64,000 nucleotides of DNA from Botrytis cinerea B05.10. Taxonomy: Eukaryota > Ascomycota > Leotiomycetes > Helotiales > Sclerotiniaceae. The notes beneath the pieces were generated by a model. It worked only from the letters and a program-made list of their open reading frames with translations, was not told where the DNA came from and did not search any database. Shown here piece after piece: positions 1-12,420 of this stretch; position 1 is the stretch's first letter, and every line of letters begins with the position of its first letter. The stretch is from positions 992,001 through 1,056,000 of the forward strand of contig NC_037318.1 of the NCBI RefSeq assembly GCF_000143535.2, given 5' to 3'. Position numbers and translations under genes: made by a program.

Positions 1-132
1 ATGATGCACGCAGCAGCCCGCAACGATGTGCGTACTCCATCCCTAGTCGATATCATTTCTCTAATTCCCAGCCCATTTAGTCCATCCCCTCTACACGTCT
101 GTACTTTCTTCAACGTTTGTCTGGCCGACCAG

Positions 133-278
133 AAACCCCAGCTCAAGAAAAAGATGCTGCGGAACATCGCCTAGCTCAACTTAAAAAACTAGCCAAAAAG
201 CGTGATCTGGCTGATGCTGAAAAGAGTTCTGGCTCAATCTCGAAGGGTGAGGCTGCTGCGAGTGAGACTCTTGACTAG
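133..278 (+). CDS. Possible C-terminal exon of a gene extending beyond the window
   Basis: An open frame follows a plausible acceptor (..CCGACCAG at 125-132) and runs to TAG at 276-278. It encodes about 47 residues that are strongly charged (lysine, alanine, glutamate) and look helical or coiled-coil, for example KKLAKKRDLADAEK. They end in a Ser/Glu-rich tail, SETLD. I could not find the upstream exon in phase within bases 1-132: an ATG at position 1 gives a different frame. The rest would lie before the window. No family recognised. This could also be a chance open frame. Confidence 0.35.
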
Positions 279-2194
279 AGATACATACTTGCACTATATA
301 GTATATTAAACTGACCTCATATGATTCAGGACGAACAAATTGAAATGTATGCATGGAAATTCAAACTGTTACTCCGCCTGTAGTATACCAAACCTCGATA
401 TTAACGCGAATCCGAATCTTGTCTGCCAGGAGGGGCTTCATGCAAATTAGCTTGGATGTGTTGGTAGCTGAAAAACTGGCTGGCAGGTCGTGAGATGAAG
501 GAGTAGGACAAATGTGAGTTGGCCACCTGGTATGAATGGACTTATCTTTCTGGGCATTTGACCGGAAATTCGGAGACAACATTGGCTCGTAGGAGTGACA
601 CCGGAACAGGTCTGATGGATATGCTTACTTTATGTAACGACTAATCGTACAATATCAATTGGAAATGCTTCACAGACACCACTAGTATGAACGCGAGAGG
701 TTCCACACGAAATATTACTTTCTGCATAATGAACAAAACTTTCTCCTCTTGACAAGTGTCAGGCGCTGCCAAACATTCACATTTGTCCAAAGATCTTTTT
801 ATCAGACCTCCCTATTCTCTGGGACAGATTCAATATTTCGATTGAGAAGGTGATAGTAATCCCTCCCCAATATACCAAAATCAAACTTCATCATCCGTAC
901 AATCATTATTTCTCGTCTTCCCTTTCACATTAAACCCTCTATTCGAATTTTCTCCCTGCCCGTCTCCACCCAGCTGTCCTAGCATTATTCTCTACCCCCA
1001 AATCAATAAACCATCCACAACAATCCAAAATCCTAAACTGCATCCATCTCACCCGCCCCATATGTCTACAACCAGGGTTTTCCAAAGCTGCAATACCCTC
1101 ACGTACTAGGTAGGTACTCTTTCCAAAAAAGACTCTAATTCCTACCAATTTATCTACACCAATCTTCGCTCTCACACCACAACTATCAAGACCTCTACCA
1201 CCTTCCCAACGTATTAAACATCAACCAACCCAGTCACTAAAACACCTGTCCAAGTAGCTTCAAATCTCACGAAGTCCATTCCTCTGAACCCTTTGCACTT
1301 CGCTCTGTGGTATACTATCGGTACTTGATTTTGCTCACAGATGAGAGACCCAAAGAATCTGAGATGCGGGTTTATAGCTTTTGTACCCCCACGTTTGTTG
1401 GCGAGGTTTCTGGCTCTTCTTTCAATCTGCGTTCTGTTGGATCTTTTGTTTTTAGGGGGGCTGAAGAGGGGATGCATTGTTGAAGTTCTCTAGTGATCGA
1501 CAATGCCCGTTTCTGTATTGAAAACCGTCATTATTGAGGATACGGGGGATTTTCACATCCATATGGTTCTAGTATAATGTGTACAGATTAACCAGTATGA
1601 TCTAAACCATTCACTATCCCTAATAGAAATCATACTGCAACTTCAACCTCTTCATCCTCCTTTCATTTCTGCATCTCTTTAATATAGCACACACGAATAG
1701 ATGTCCATATCTTGAATAGGCAGAAAACAGAACGGGAGAAAAATGTTAGACGTCATTCATTAAGTATGCGCGTGTGCATTAAATCTAGAATCTATTCTAT
1801 GAGCAGCCATGCATCTATTATATCCAACCCGGTCTATAAAGCAGTCTATGTGTACTCATATCGCTATCCACCAACGCCGAAAATTTTGTCCGTAGGTGTC
1901 TATGTCTAGGTGGGTATATCTACCGAGGAGTGTATGTAGGTTCGGTGAATGTGTATACAGGTGTCGAAGAAAAAATAGAAGTGTCTATCTAGGGGCTTCG
2001 TGATATGAGATTGTGAGGATTAGGTTGATTCTTAAACCATAATTTCAAGGGTAGGTGGGTTAGTGATACATGCCCATATTCAGAAGCTTGATAACATCCC
2101 CTTAATTACCGTTGCTGTGCAAGTCAATGTCCAACATTGAACTAGGTATATTTGTGGTCGTTCTTCTAGTAATAACCTCCTGGGAAAATTTCGT
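279..2194. other. Intergenic region, no gene supported
   Basis: About 1.9 kb with only short, overlapping open frames on both strands and no protein I recognise. It contains GTACTAGGTAGGTAC (1103-1117), a TAGGTAGG-type partial palindrome whose exact 15-mer recurs at 17700-17714. Bases 1830-1990 have several TATGTGTA/GTATATC stretches. The 3' flank of the dicarboxylate carrier gene lies at the right end. Confidence 0.6.
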
Positions 2195-3357
2195 TTAGAC
2201 AATCGTGGCTTCGGGCTCTGCGATTCCTTGTAGAGATCGATATATCTTCTTATGTTGTTCGAGGAAAAGGAATGTTGCGATGGTTTGTGGTCCTATAATT
2301 TCTCGATTAGCGCTCACACCTCTCTCCTGTTCCTGGCATCCTTTTCTTTTCTTCTTTTTTGATGCTTTGGAAGGGGATATCAACTAGGACTCACCCAAAC
2401 GAATAAAACTTGGCACCCAGCCCCTAAACATCCATCCGACACCTTCTACTTTATATACATCCGTCAAGAGTTTCGCCAATCCCTTACTTTCATGACTACT
2501 CATAATTCTTGTCTTGATCACATCTACTGGACTGCAAACTGTAGTAGCCACGAAACCCGCCATTAAGGAAGCAGTAAAATGTGTCGAGAGCCCATCTTCC
2601 ATTGGTGTATGCCTAATGAGTAGCTGTTTGAAGCTGTCATAAGAGGCCAATTGAGAAGCAGTCATTAAGACAGCTCGCATGCTATTCGGCCAGACTCCGC
2701 GATACAAAGCTTTCCACCCTTCTTCTTTCGTCATGCGTATTAATCCATCGACAGCATTCTTATAGTTTCTTCTCTGCTCGATTGGTAACGCAGCATCGTG
2801 CTGCATTCGCACATTCAGAACATCGGCTGGATTTCCTACGATTCCACCAATGAACCCTGAAGTGGAGGCCATGGCGATAAGAATGGGGAAAGAGGGAGGT
2901 TGGCTTCCTGATGTGAGATTCGTCTTGAGTTTTTCGTAGATGCCAAATCGAGTAGTACTGTATGTTATTTGGCGCAGAAGGGAAGCGCTAAGTCCCGAAT
3001 AAAGTCCAACGAAACCATTGTGCTTTAAGACGTGCACGAATGTGCCAACCATAGTATTGGGCGCATTGCCGGATCGAGTCTGTAACCGGACCTAGTAATG
3101 GCAGAATGTTTAGTATTGGCAAATGGAGAGATGTCGGCTTTTGCGCATTCATGCGATAGGAGTTATACCTTAACTGCATCATAATTAGAACATCTTCACA
3201 AACACAGCACGACGTCTCACATACCAAGATCCAATGGATGAGTAACACAAGCTGCAAAACAGCTTGCACTACCTCCAAACCAAAACGGATACTTTACAGC
3301 CGTAACTTTAACCTCCGCTTTCACTACTCCTCCCACACTTTGCTTTCCGCTCGACAT
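2195..3357 (-). CDS. DIC1: Mitochondrial dicarboxylate carrier (SLC25 family), 310 aa, with 5-nt microexon
   Basis: Inner-membrane carrier expected to exchange malate or succinate for phosphate, feeding the TCA/glyoxylate and gluconeogenic routes. Exons on the minus strand: 3357-3225, 3173-3169, 3091-2395 and 2292-2195 (933 nt, in phase). The second exon is five bases (TTAAG) with consensus GT..AG on both sides. It restores the carrier signature HPLDLVKVRLQ; without it the frame breaks. The three carrier repeats show PLDLVK (about residues 40-46), NPADVLNVRMQ (about 133) and SPVDVIKTR (about 233). The C-terminus reads FIRLGPQTIATFLFLEQHKK, as expected for this subfamily. Start is MSSGKQ at 3357. 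It is transcribed divergently from the mitochondrial PheRS gene. Subfamily assignment rests on overall sequence resemblance; the SLC25 family itself is certain. Confidence 0.9.
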
Positions 3358-3951
3358 TGTTCCACTTGTTCCGAATCTTTCTTCTCGAGGCTCATTCCGA
3401 TTCCGCAGAGGAAAACACGGGAATTGAAGAATGAGAGATGAGATTGACCGAAATATATGCAATTGGCTCAGAAATCAGCGGAAGAAAGAGGCCGTAAGGA
3501 AAAGTGGATAGACAAAAAAATGGTAAACAGAAGAAAAATGGGGTAGATTAAGGCTGATTGCTAATGTTAGGTGTAAGTTGGGAAAGGGGAAAAAGGTTTT
3601 GGCTTGTGAAGATAGCAGTTGATGCAACTGTTTGTCTTTATTCGTCACTGTTGATGTCAATTGAATGTATTTTCTGAATTTCTGATATTTATATGTACAA
3701 ATTGATATGCAGGAGATAAGAGAGAGGGGCATCCAAAGATTTGTATCCTATCTGATCCATGGACATTGAAGTTCCAAGATTCTCCAGATGAAGAAGGTGT
3801 GCATGGGCCTTTCTCTATCAGCCCTTTCGTCATATCTTCGGGTCGGGACAGGCGGCCGCCTCTTGCTAGATCGGTCAGGGATATTCCGGAAGTTCAGCAT
3901 TTCATAGCTGTTTGCCCACAAGGAAAAATATCGAAGTCGAAGCTCATAACC
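3358..3951. promoter_or_regulatory. Divergent promoter region, carrier / mitochondrial PheRS
   Basis: 594 bp between two start codons of opposite strand. The carrier side (3440-3740) is rich in A+G on the plus strand, that is CT-rich on the carrier's sense strand, as in many fungal 5' leaders. No specific factor site identified. Confidence 0.4.
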
Positions 3952-5486
3952 ATGAGACTTCTTACAGCAAACAAGACCTCATTCTCGAGAGGCAATGAAG
4001 TCCTGAATGTCTTCATTGGGTTGAGGAATAATACTACAAGGAATGTGAGAGTTTGTGGACAATGCCGATATAATTCTTCAGTAGCAGGTTTGTTTATGTA
4101 CGACCCCTCATTTTACCAAACACCACTAATACATTTCAAACAGACCTTTCGTCTAAAGCTACGAATGCTTCGGATGCAATCAGCTCCAAAGAATACAAGA
4201 AAGATGAGTGGTACAACGTGCCACAATCGATTACTGATTCCCTCTCTCGAAGTCTACATACGACAATAGATCACCCCATTTCCATAACTCGCTCAATAAT
4301 CGAATCAAGATTCCCCTCACCTACCTACAAGTACCATAATACATTCTTCCCCGTCGTATCCACGCATCAAAACTTTGATTCTTTAGGTTTCCCATCCGAT
4401 CATCCTGGGCGAAGCAAGACGGATACATATTATATCAACAAGGAGACAGTATTACGAACCCACACAAGTGCGCATCAAGCAGATGTATTTCGCAGTAACG
4501 AGAGCGAAGGGTTCCTTATCAGTGCAGACGTATACCGCAGAGATGCAATCGACCGAAGCCATTATCCTATTTTCCACCAAATGGAAGGGGCAAGGATGTG
4601 GGACAGAACTAAGGTTCCTAATGGAGATATTGCAGCTGCTGTATGGAAAGATATCGATGCTCTTCCTAAGCATGATATGAAAGTCGAAGATCCCAATCCA
4701 CCGTATCATGCGGAGAGAAATCCATTACAAGGAGAGCATACTGGAGCGGAGGCTGAAGCTATTGCGGCACATCTCAAGAAGAGCCTGGAGTTAATGGTGG
4801 CAGAGATATTCTCTCGCGCAAAGCAAGCAGCCATAAAAGCGGACCCCAATTTTATCGATGAGCCACTAAAAGTAAGATGGATAGAAGCTTATTTCCCGTT
4901 CACGAGTCCATCTTGGGAGCTAGAAATCTTTTGGCAGGGGGATTGGTTAGAAGTGCTTGGATGTGGTGTTGTCAAACAGGATATCATGCAGAATGCCGGT
5001 GTGCCAGATCAATTAGGATGGGCGTTCGGCATAGGTTTGGAAAGAATCGCCATGTTACTCTTTGAAATTCCAGATATCAGACTATTTTGGTCCAGAGATG
5101 AGAGGTTCCTGAGTCAATTCAAAGGAGTTTCGGAGAACCTAGAGAATTTGAAAAGATACATTCCGTTCTCGAAACACCCTGCATGTTACAAAGATGTTTC
5201 CTTTTGGTTACGATCATCTTCTTCAGCTGGAGGGGGCAATGCGGCTAATGCGCATGATTTCCATGAAAATGATTTCATGGAGATAGTGAGGGATATAGGG
5301 GGGGACAGAGTGGAGGATGTCAGAAAGGTAGATGAATTCACGCATCCAAAAACTGGCCGCAGAAGCATGTGCTATAGGATTAATTATAGGAGTCTGTTGA
5401 GAACTCTAACGAACGAAGAGACAAATAAAATGCATGAAGAGGTTAAAAAGGAATTGGCTGGGAAGCTAGGTGTAGAGTTAAGATGA
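3952..5486 (+). CDS. MSF1: Phenylalanyl-tRNA synthetase, mitochondrial (monomeric), 492 aa
   Basis: Charges mitochondrial tRNA-Phe. Two exons, 3952-4087 and 4144-5486, joined as G|AC (Asp). The N-terminus MRLLTANKTSF..RNNTTRNVRV is basic and Ser/Thr-rich, fitting a mitochondrial presequence. The class II synthetase core has the TSAHQ motif (HTSAHQADVF, DNA about 4462) and motif 3 GIGLERIAMLLF (DNA about 5029). The C-terminal part beginning YIPFSKHPACYKDVSFWL is the ferredoxin-fold anticodon-binding domain of mitochondrial PheRS. Length fits the family. The chosen ATG precedes the presequence; in-frame sequence further upstream (from 3766) lacks such character and overlaps the promoter. Confidence 0.95.
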
Positions 5487-6062
5487 CCGATTATAAAGAA
5501 GGAAGTCTATTATATGTATAGTTTTTCCTTGTATAATAAGTCTACTACGATACCCAAACAAAACCTCCTCAATTTGCTTTTAGCTCATAGAACCGAGCAA
5601 TCGATGAAGTTCGTGCTTCAATTTTTACATATCTGAAGTCTGCCCCTTGGGATATCACTGTATATACTCTAGGGGCTTTGGTATGATACCTTACCTTTTC
5701 AGGTAAGTGTAAAATCTGGAGTTCACCAAGAACAGCTCAATATCAACCAAAGAGTACCGTGACCTCTCAAAACCCTAAGCCAGAATGCAGATTGCGCTCA
5801 CCGGGCGTAGTTTTGTACTGTTCGTGAAGGCCAGAGCTCTGGTACCCAAGCTCCAACCCCCGCATACGTCATCATTATTGATCTGCATCCATTAATCGAC
5901 TAGCTAGCAAAGAAGCAAAGCAGCAAATAAGTGACACAGCATTTATATATTTAATTTAAATCAATTCATTTTTAAAAGAGAGAGATTTCAAGAACACACA
6001 CACACAGACAGAGAACAAGAACTCCTTAAAGCAGAGGAAAGCAAGCAAGCAAAACAATCAAA
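5487..6062. other. Intergenic region
   Basis: No gene seen. It holds the 3' flank of the PheRS gene and the leader of the next gene. A short inverted repeat CTTACC..GGTAAG lies near 5690-5707, and an (AC)n stretch near 5993-6005. Confidence 0.5.
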
Positions 6063-6605
6063 ATGACGGAAGCTACGCATACGAAATTGATGGATACGGA
6101 GAGGGGAGGGGAGAACACACCGTAAGTTGCTTTCCATACGCTGACTCTGAAATGGAAGTGAGCTTTGGAGGAATGTGTGAAGTGATGATATACTGATGAA
6201 ATGGGTTTAGATACGAATCCCAAAATATATTCACGCAGTCGCCTGCGAAAGATCAGGGGACCTTTGGAGGTAATTTCTTTCTCCTCTCCCATTTTTCATA
6301 TTCTCATACTTAGCTTCCTTCCTCCTTGCCTTCTGCCTATGTTCTGTATCACAAACAGTATCTAACTCTGAAGAACAGGCTCGACAGGACCCAGCGAAGC
6401 TACTCTCCAAAAAGCCGCAGAACACAAAGCGCGCGGCGAGCAGACGGCGGAGAATATCAGGTATGGAGAGGCGATTAGTGAGCATGGGTTTGGAGGGGAG
6501 ACGGCGGGGTATAGTATGGGAGTAGGGGGTGGGGAAAAGAAGGAGGAGACGGAGGAGACGAGGAGAAAGATGGGCTATGGAGGGGGGAACGAGATTGGTG
6601 GTTGA
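6063..6605 (+). CDS. Small Gly/Glu-rich hydrophilic protein, 114 aa, function unknown
   Basis: Three exons, 6063-6121, 6211-6269 and 6379-6605, with consensus donors (GTAAGT, GTAATT) and TAG/CAG acceptors. The phases agree and total 345 nt. The product starts MTEATHTKLMDTERGGENT. It continues with an Ala/Glu-rich stretch (EATLQKAAEHKARGEQTAEN) and the glycine-rich HGFGGETAGYSMGVGGGEKK, and ends GYGGGNEIGG. No membrane segment or signal peptide; probably soluble and partly disordered. It resembles short conserved fungal proteins of unknown function, but I cannot name a family. The spliced structure is stronger evidence than the sequence. Antisense open frames over this gene are shadows. Confidence 0.65.
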
Positions 6606-9095
6606 CATGGAGAGAATGGTGTGAAGGGGAGGGTGTTTACTAGAACTATGGGGCTTTCGTTTAGAGTTTTATGGTGTTTGGTTGAAAGTAGATGAGAATG
6701 GAAATGAATGATTTATTATTTTATATATACGTGTTTATATGATATATCGACTATCGACCTATTACTTACCACTCATTGACATCGTTCAGGCAACCTCTCC
6801 GAGTCTCCATTAGCGGACCTCTGACTCCGCTTCCTACAGCAGGATAGTGTCTGAACGGTGGCGAAAAAAGCGAGAATGCGATCCCGTAACTAGATGGCAA
6901 TTACCATGGAATACAAGTCTCGCTCATGCCGAAGGATCGCAGACACAGTTTGGTATATGGACATGGACATGGACATGGACGAATTTCCTCGTCATCCACG
7001 TGGTATGTATGGTGCTAGGATAGACGAGGGACGAGGGGTCAGACCCCCATGTTGTGTAACTGGGAAAGGCGGTTGAGGGGTGCTTACATGCCCAGCGTAT
7101 GAACACCGACTGAAATCGATTCCATATCCAGAAAGTCTTCGATGTGTTGTGGAAACTCTTGGGTTTCTTGGGTTAACGTAAGAGTGTCTTAGCAAAATGG
7201 GTTTTAGCTTCCGTGGAGCTAGTCGATCCGTTGATCACGGCGTCGGTGCCGTCGCAATTGAGACATGGGTGAGGTAGCAAGCAAGCTATTTCATTTATTT
7301 GGATATGGTACTATAATTATAACCTTAGTTAATCGTAGGATAGCAGAGTAGCATTAGAAAAGACCATATTTGATAACGCAAGTTGGTTCTGAATAGAGAA
7401 GCTGTCGTGTATCACAGCAAGGGACCATATATCGAGGTTCCTAATGGGATACTCGAGCCGCTGGTTCTGGAAGAGGCTTCTTGGTAAGACTGGCTAAATT
7501 GGGTACCAAGAGTTTGGTAATTCGCGACACAGCATATGCCAAAATGCTACAGTAGACGGTCCTATGCAGAAAGCGTACAAGAGTACAGTAAGTGCATGTA
7601 GGTCGGTGATATGGTATCCTTGGATTCGAATCAGAATGCTGACCTTCCAAAGCCCCCCTGTCGGAACAGATGTCTTGGCACTGCGAGGTTGAAGTTGATG
7701 GAAAGGTCCGTCTGTGTATTAGACACAATTTCGATTGTGGAAGGGATTGCCAGCGATTATAATGGATAGACTTCACTTGGTCCGAAATGACTCTTTTGAC
7801 TACCTAGGTTATAGACTGGGTAAATTCGGTTGTGACAACTCATGGAACATACTAATTGTGCTGCTCAACCGAAGCCGAAGCCGGCATCGCAACTCAGAAA
7901 ACTTAGACCACCCTTGAGATTTCGAGGGACCGAGGGGAATATCTTTTCTCAATATTGTTCCACTTTTTCAACCCCACTACAAAGCTTGAGAGCTTAGGAG
8001 GCCGCTGAGATTCTCCCCTTTACTAAGCTGGTGATAAGTGGGAATTCCTTTCCGTTGGGAATTGCGGTAACACGGATACCACTTGCAATTGGATCTGATT
8101 GGATGCTGGAGACGTGAGACAGGTATAACAGACCTGAGTAAGAAGGATTATGTGGAGAACGACGTTCGATGGCCGATGCTCTGTGTTCGATGGCACCAGG
8201 AACGACGAAGTATATCTGACATGCTAGAACGAAGATGAGTCCCCTCGAGGACGGGAGGCCAGAAGAGTTCAGAAGAGAGGACATGTATTAGAAGCACTCT
8301 AGATTCATCAATTCCTTCTCGTCTGCAACCCTGGCAGATTCGAGTAGCCATGATTGTCACAAGATCTGCAGTTATTTGAATTCTTTCCCTACAACAAATG
8401 CAGAGCTTATGCACTTAACCCCACAGCCATCCCTAGCAAGCCATGCCTTGCGAAGGGGAGGGAATCCCGAAAAATGTTACTATTTGGATTAGTTCGAAAT
8501 TGGTATTTGGAGCCGCCGGAGTATATTCGCTTCGCACACAGTGGGCTAGCGACTCGGTGGAAAGGAGTTGTAACTTGATAAGAAACAGTGAGGATAAAGT
8601 ATATTATAATTAGCAGCAATAAAGAATCCAAAGAAACCAATCAAACAGAAGGGAAAAGGGAAAAAGTACATTCGTACATTGATTCATTAACCGGGGTAAA
8701 TCAACGCAGACTACCTTGGGTGTTGCATGTTGTAGCGACACAAGTCCATTGCCCCGAATTCTATTACAGCTAAAGACCCAGCTGATTCCCTTTCCCGTCA
8801 TCTTACATTTTCATTCATATTCTCTTCTTCATACTTCTTCTGCATGATTGTAATTGCACTCGATTACATCTTGTTCTGATTCACTCTCCTCAAGTATTGA
8901 ACATTACGCATTCCAACTGATCACGTCTTTGAATTCCGTCACCGATCATTGGCGCACAAAGAAAGGAGAGACACTATACTTGCACGACCCCGCATTGCGG
9001 TGACACTAAGTAAATACCAAGCTCGCGGCGTAGACCTTCACTCTATCTTTCACATCTCAATCAATCCACAATACCACAACACCAGAAATATAGCC
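6606..9095. other. 2.5-kb intergenic region upstream of acetyl-CoA synthetase
   Basis: Only short scattered open frames on both strands, none recognisable and none forming a phased exon chain that I could build. A hexanucleotide repeat ATGGAC x4 lies at 6957-6980. The last 300 bases (about 8790-9095) are C/T-rich, as expected for the acetyl-CoA synthetase promoter and leader. Confidence 0.5.
6957..6980. repeat. (ATGGAC)4 hexanucleotide repeat
   Basis: Four exact head-to-tail copies of a 6-mer in non-coding DNA. Confidence 0.9.
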
Positions 9096-11454
9096 ATGTC
9101 TGAAGGAAAGGTAAAGCCATCTACTCCCGTAGTAGCAGAAGCTCATGATGTCGATACATTCCGTGAGTCGAGAACCCAAGCTATCCGTGCCAAATATGCA
9201 GTTACTGACCCCCCATCCCCCTCCAGACCCCCCGCAAAAGATGTTTGACAGTAAGCTTTCCATTCTCAGATCCACGAGAGGTCGCATGCAGGCCGATGAT
9301 TGCGGAATACTAACAAGATTGCGTAGAGCATCCAAGCAAGCCCCATTTGAGCGGTAAGATTTACAATTCCCTCCCTTTTGGCAGAAATCATGGAAACTGA
9401 TAGCAACAGGACTCGACGAATACAAGAAACTCTACAATGAATCAATCAAAGAGCCCAACAAGTTTTGGGGAAGAATGGCCCGTGAACTTCTTACCTGGCA
9501 AAAAGATTTCGAGACTGTACACAGCGGATCGTTTGTGGGCGGTGACAATGCCTGGTTCTTGGAGGGTCAATTAAATGCTTCATTCAATTGTGTTGATCGC
9601 CATGCGATCAAGAACCCAGACAAGCCAGCTATCATTTACGAAGCCGATGAAGCTAGCGATGGTCGCACTCTCACATATAGCGAACTTCTGCGAGAAGTTT
9701 GCAAAACCGCATATGTTCTCAAACAAATGGGTGTTAAGAAGGGGGACACTGTTGCGATTTATCTGCCTATGATTCCAGAAGCTGTTATTGCTTTCTTGGC
9801 TTGTTCGCGTATTGGTGCAGTTCACTCTGTAGTCTTTGCCGGTTTCTCATCCGATTCCCTTCGAGACAGAGTTATTGATGCTCAGTCGAAAGTTGTGATT
9901 ACGTCGGATGAGGGCAAGCGTGGTGGAAAACTCATTGGCACAAAGAAGATTGTGGATGATGCGCTGAAACAATGTCCCGATGTCACGCACTGTTTGGTTT
10001 ACAGACGTACCGGTGCCGACGTTCCAATGACCGAAGGACGTGATTGGTGGTGGCATGAGGAGGTCGAGAAATGGCCATCTTACATTGCTCCAGAGCCAAT
10101 GAACTCCGAGGATCCATTGTTCTTACTTTATACCTCTGGATCAACTGGAAAACCAAAGGGTGTTATGCACTCAACCGCTGGTTATCTTTTAGGTGCGGCA
10201 GCTACTGGAAAGTATGTATTCGATATTCACGACTCAGATAAATTCTTCTGTGGCGGTGATGTTGGATGGATTACTGGTCATACATATGTAGTTTATGCCC
10301 CTCTTCTTCTTGGTGTTGCAACTGTTGTGTTCGAAGGAACTCCAGCATATCCAAATTTCTCCAGATATTGGGATGTTATTGAGAAGCACGAGGTCACACA
10401 ATTCTATGTTGCGCCTACAGCGCTCAGATTATTGAAGCGTGCCGGTGATCAACATGTCAAGGCACAAATGAAGCACTTGAGAGTATTGGGATCAGTTGGT
10501 GAACCAATTGCTGCCGAGGTCTGGAAATGGTATTTCGAGATTGTTGGAAAGGAAGAAGCTCACGTTGTTGACGTAAGACCATCTTGATCTGGCGAGTGAA
10601 GTTGATACTGACATTAGTGTAGACCTACTGGCAAACTGAGACCGGTTCCAATGTCATTACTCCTCTCGCAGGTGTTACCCCTACCAAGCCTGGTAGTGCA
10701 TCACTTCCATTTTTTGGTATCGAGCCTGCGATTATCGACCCTGTCTCCGGAGAAGAAATTCACGGAAATGATGTCGAGGGTGTATTGGCTTTCAAGCAAC
10801 CATGGCCCAGTATGGCTCGTACCGTTTGGGGAGCACACAAGAGATATATGGATACATATTTGAACGTCTACAAGGGGTACTACGTAGGTTTCACTTCTCA
10901 ATTTATTTTTGCAGCTCACTGACATGATACAGTTCACTGGTGATGGAGCAGGACGTGATCACGAAGGTTACTACTGGATCCGAGGCCGTGTTGACGACGT
11001 TGTCAACGTCAGCGGTCATCGTCTCTCTACCGCCGAAATTGAAGCTGCTTTGATTGAGCATCATGCTGTTGCCGAAGCTGCAGTCGTTGGTATCAACGAT
11101 GAGCTTACTGGACAAGCAGTCAATGCTTTCGTCGCTATTAAGGACGGTAATGAGGTTAACGATTCACTGAAGAAGGATCTCATCTTACAAGTCCGAAAGA
11201 GTATCGGTCCATTCGCAGCTCCAAAGGCAGTATTTGTTGTTCCAGATTTGCCAAAGACTAGAAGTGGTAAGATTATGCGCAGAATTTTGAGAAAGATTCT
11301 AGCGGGTGAAGAAGATCAGTTGGGTGACATTTCTACGGTATGTTTGATATTCTTCCCCTCGATGAATAGTATCAGTGCTAACATTGACACGTAGCTCTCC
11401 GATCCAAGTGTAGTCGAGAAAATCATCAATATAGTTCACAGCGCAAGAAAGTAG
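9096..11454 (+). CDS. facA: Acetyl-CoA synthetase, 668 aa
   Basis: Makes acetyl-CoA from acetate, ATP and CoA; needed for growth on acetate and for cytosolic/nuclear acetyl-CoA supply. Seven exons: 9096-9162, 9227-9250, 9327-9353, 9410-10572, 10623-10883, 10933-11337 and 11395-11454, all in phase (2007 nt). The N-terminus [20 protein letters not shown] matches fungal FacA-type proteins. The AMP-binding P-loop [11 protein letters not shown] is at about residues 280-290. [20 protein letters not shown] and [10 protein letters not shown] mark the hinge and C-terminal lobe. [12 protein letters not shown] carries the conserved acetylatable lysine (about K627). Two N-terminal exons are only 24 and 27 nt. 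The last intron separates the final 19 codons. In related fungi this gene is induced by acetate through FacB, but I did not identify a site here. Confidence 0.97.
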
Positions 11455-12237
11455 AGTAATGAAAAGAAATACATTGGATATTCTAAGGATGGGAGGAAGG
11501 AGTTTTATACTGCTCATTGCTTTTGATGCATGCAGATTATGGCATGCTAGTTTATCTTTCCTTACAGTCATTGGACTTGACTCGGAAGAGTCTGTTAGCA
11601 ATGTTGGAGGACTGGCGATGAACTTCGGTTTCGGTTGGTCTTGAGGAAATATCAGGGGGTTAGGTTGCTTTTATTTGATTGGTATTTAGCTGAGTATGAC
11701 GAATTAAGAAACTCTTATATGATAGTTCCATTGCTGCTTTTCTGTACGTTGCTCGCCCGAAGTACTCGTATGCATATAATCTGTAGCATGTATGACATGA
11801 AACCCGAATCGGCTTTTGAGATTCTAGAGTCGAGAGTTGAGAGTCGAGACTTGGTGAGATGGATTGGTAAGACTTGATCAACGCAGGCCGGAACACATAT
11901 GCCGAAACGGAAGGGGACTTGGCATGGTGAACTTGGCGTGCCCACTCTGAGGGGCTTGGCTGGCGATGATTTGATGGGATGGCATGTGTACCTCCTATCT
12001 CCTTTGTTAAGTCGTTGCACAGCCTCGTTGGAGAAGCTGAAGATGATGAATGTGTTGTGGATGGATTGTGGATGGATTGTGGATGAGAGGTAGGAGGGCT
12101 GATGTCTTGGTATGATGGTTGGTACGATGTTTGGCGGGGAATGAGGGAGGAGGGAGGGGTGATTTGGGTTTGTAATGGGGATGTGATGGAGATACCGTTG
12201 GATAACGCGATGGCGCGATACGTATCTTGGTATTGAT

Positions 12238-12260
12238 GGGTTGGGTTGGGTTGGGTTAGG
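12238..12260 (+). repeat. (GGGTT)n G-tract array, potential G-quadruplex
   Basis: Four GGG runs, each separated by TT, followed by AGG. A second G-rich stretch with runs of three to five G lies at about 12341-12366. Both could fold as G-quadruplexes on the plus strand. No gene overlaps them. Confidence 0.7.
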
Positions 12261-12400
12261 TTGTGAGGGTATGAGGGACTTGTCATTAGAGTTTTGGGGG
12301 GAGATGCTGGATGTACGTGCTACGGGACCGTCGGGATAGACTGGAAGGGAAGGGGAGGGGAGGGGGATGTGAGTCTTGGGGATATAGCATAGCCTCAAAT

Positions 12401-12420
12401 TGGTGGTGGTGGTGGTGATG
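12401..12420 (+). repeat. (TGG)n trinucleotide repeat
   Basis: Six TGG/GTG units followed by GATGGTGATGG. Confidence 0.8.

Noticed and set aside
6231..6608. 125-codon minus-strand frame
   Set aside because: Antisense shadow of the small three-exon gene, whose splice sites and phases fit well.
11660..12398. Two overlapping minus-strand open frames of 208 and 227 codons
   Set aside because: Pro/Ser/His-rich in two frames at once, generated by G/T-rich low-complexity DNA; no domain and no splice structure.
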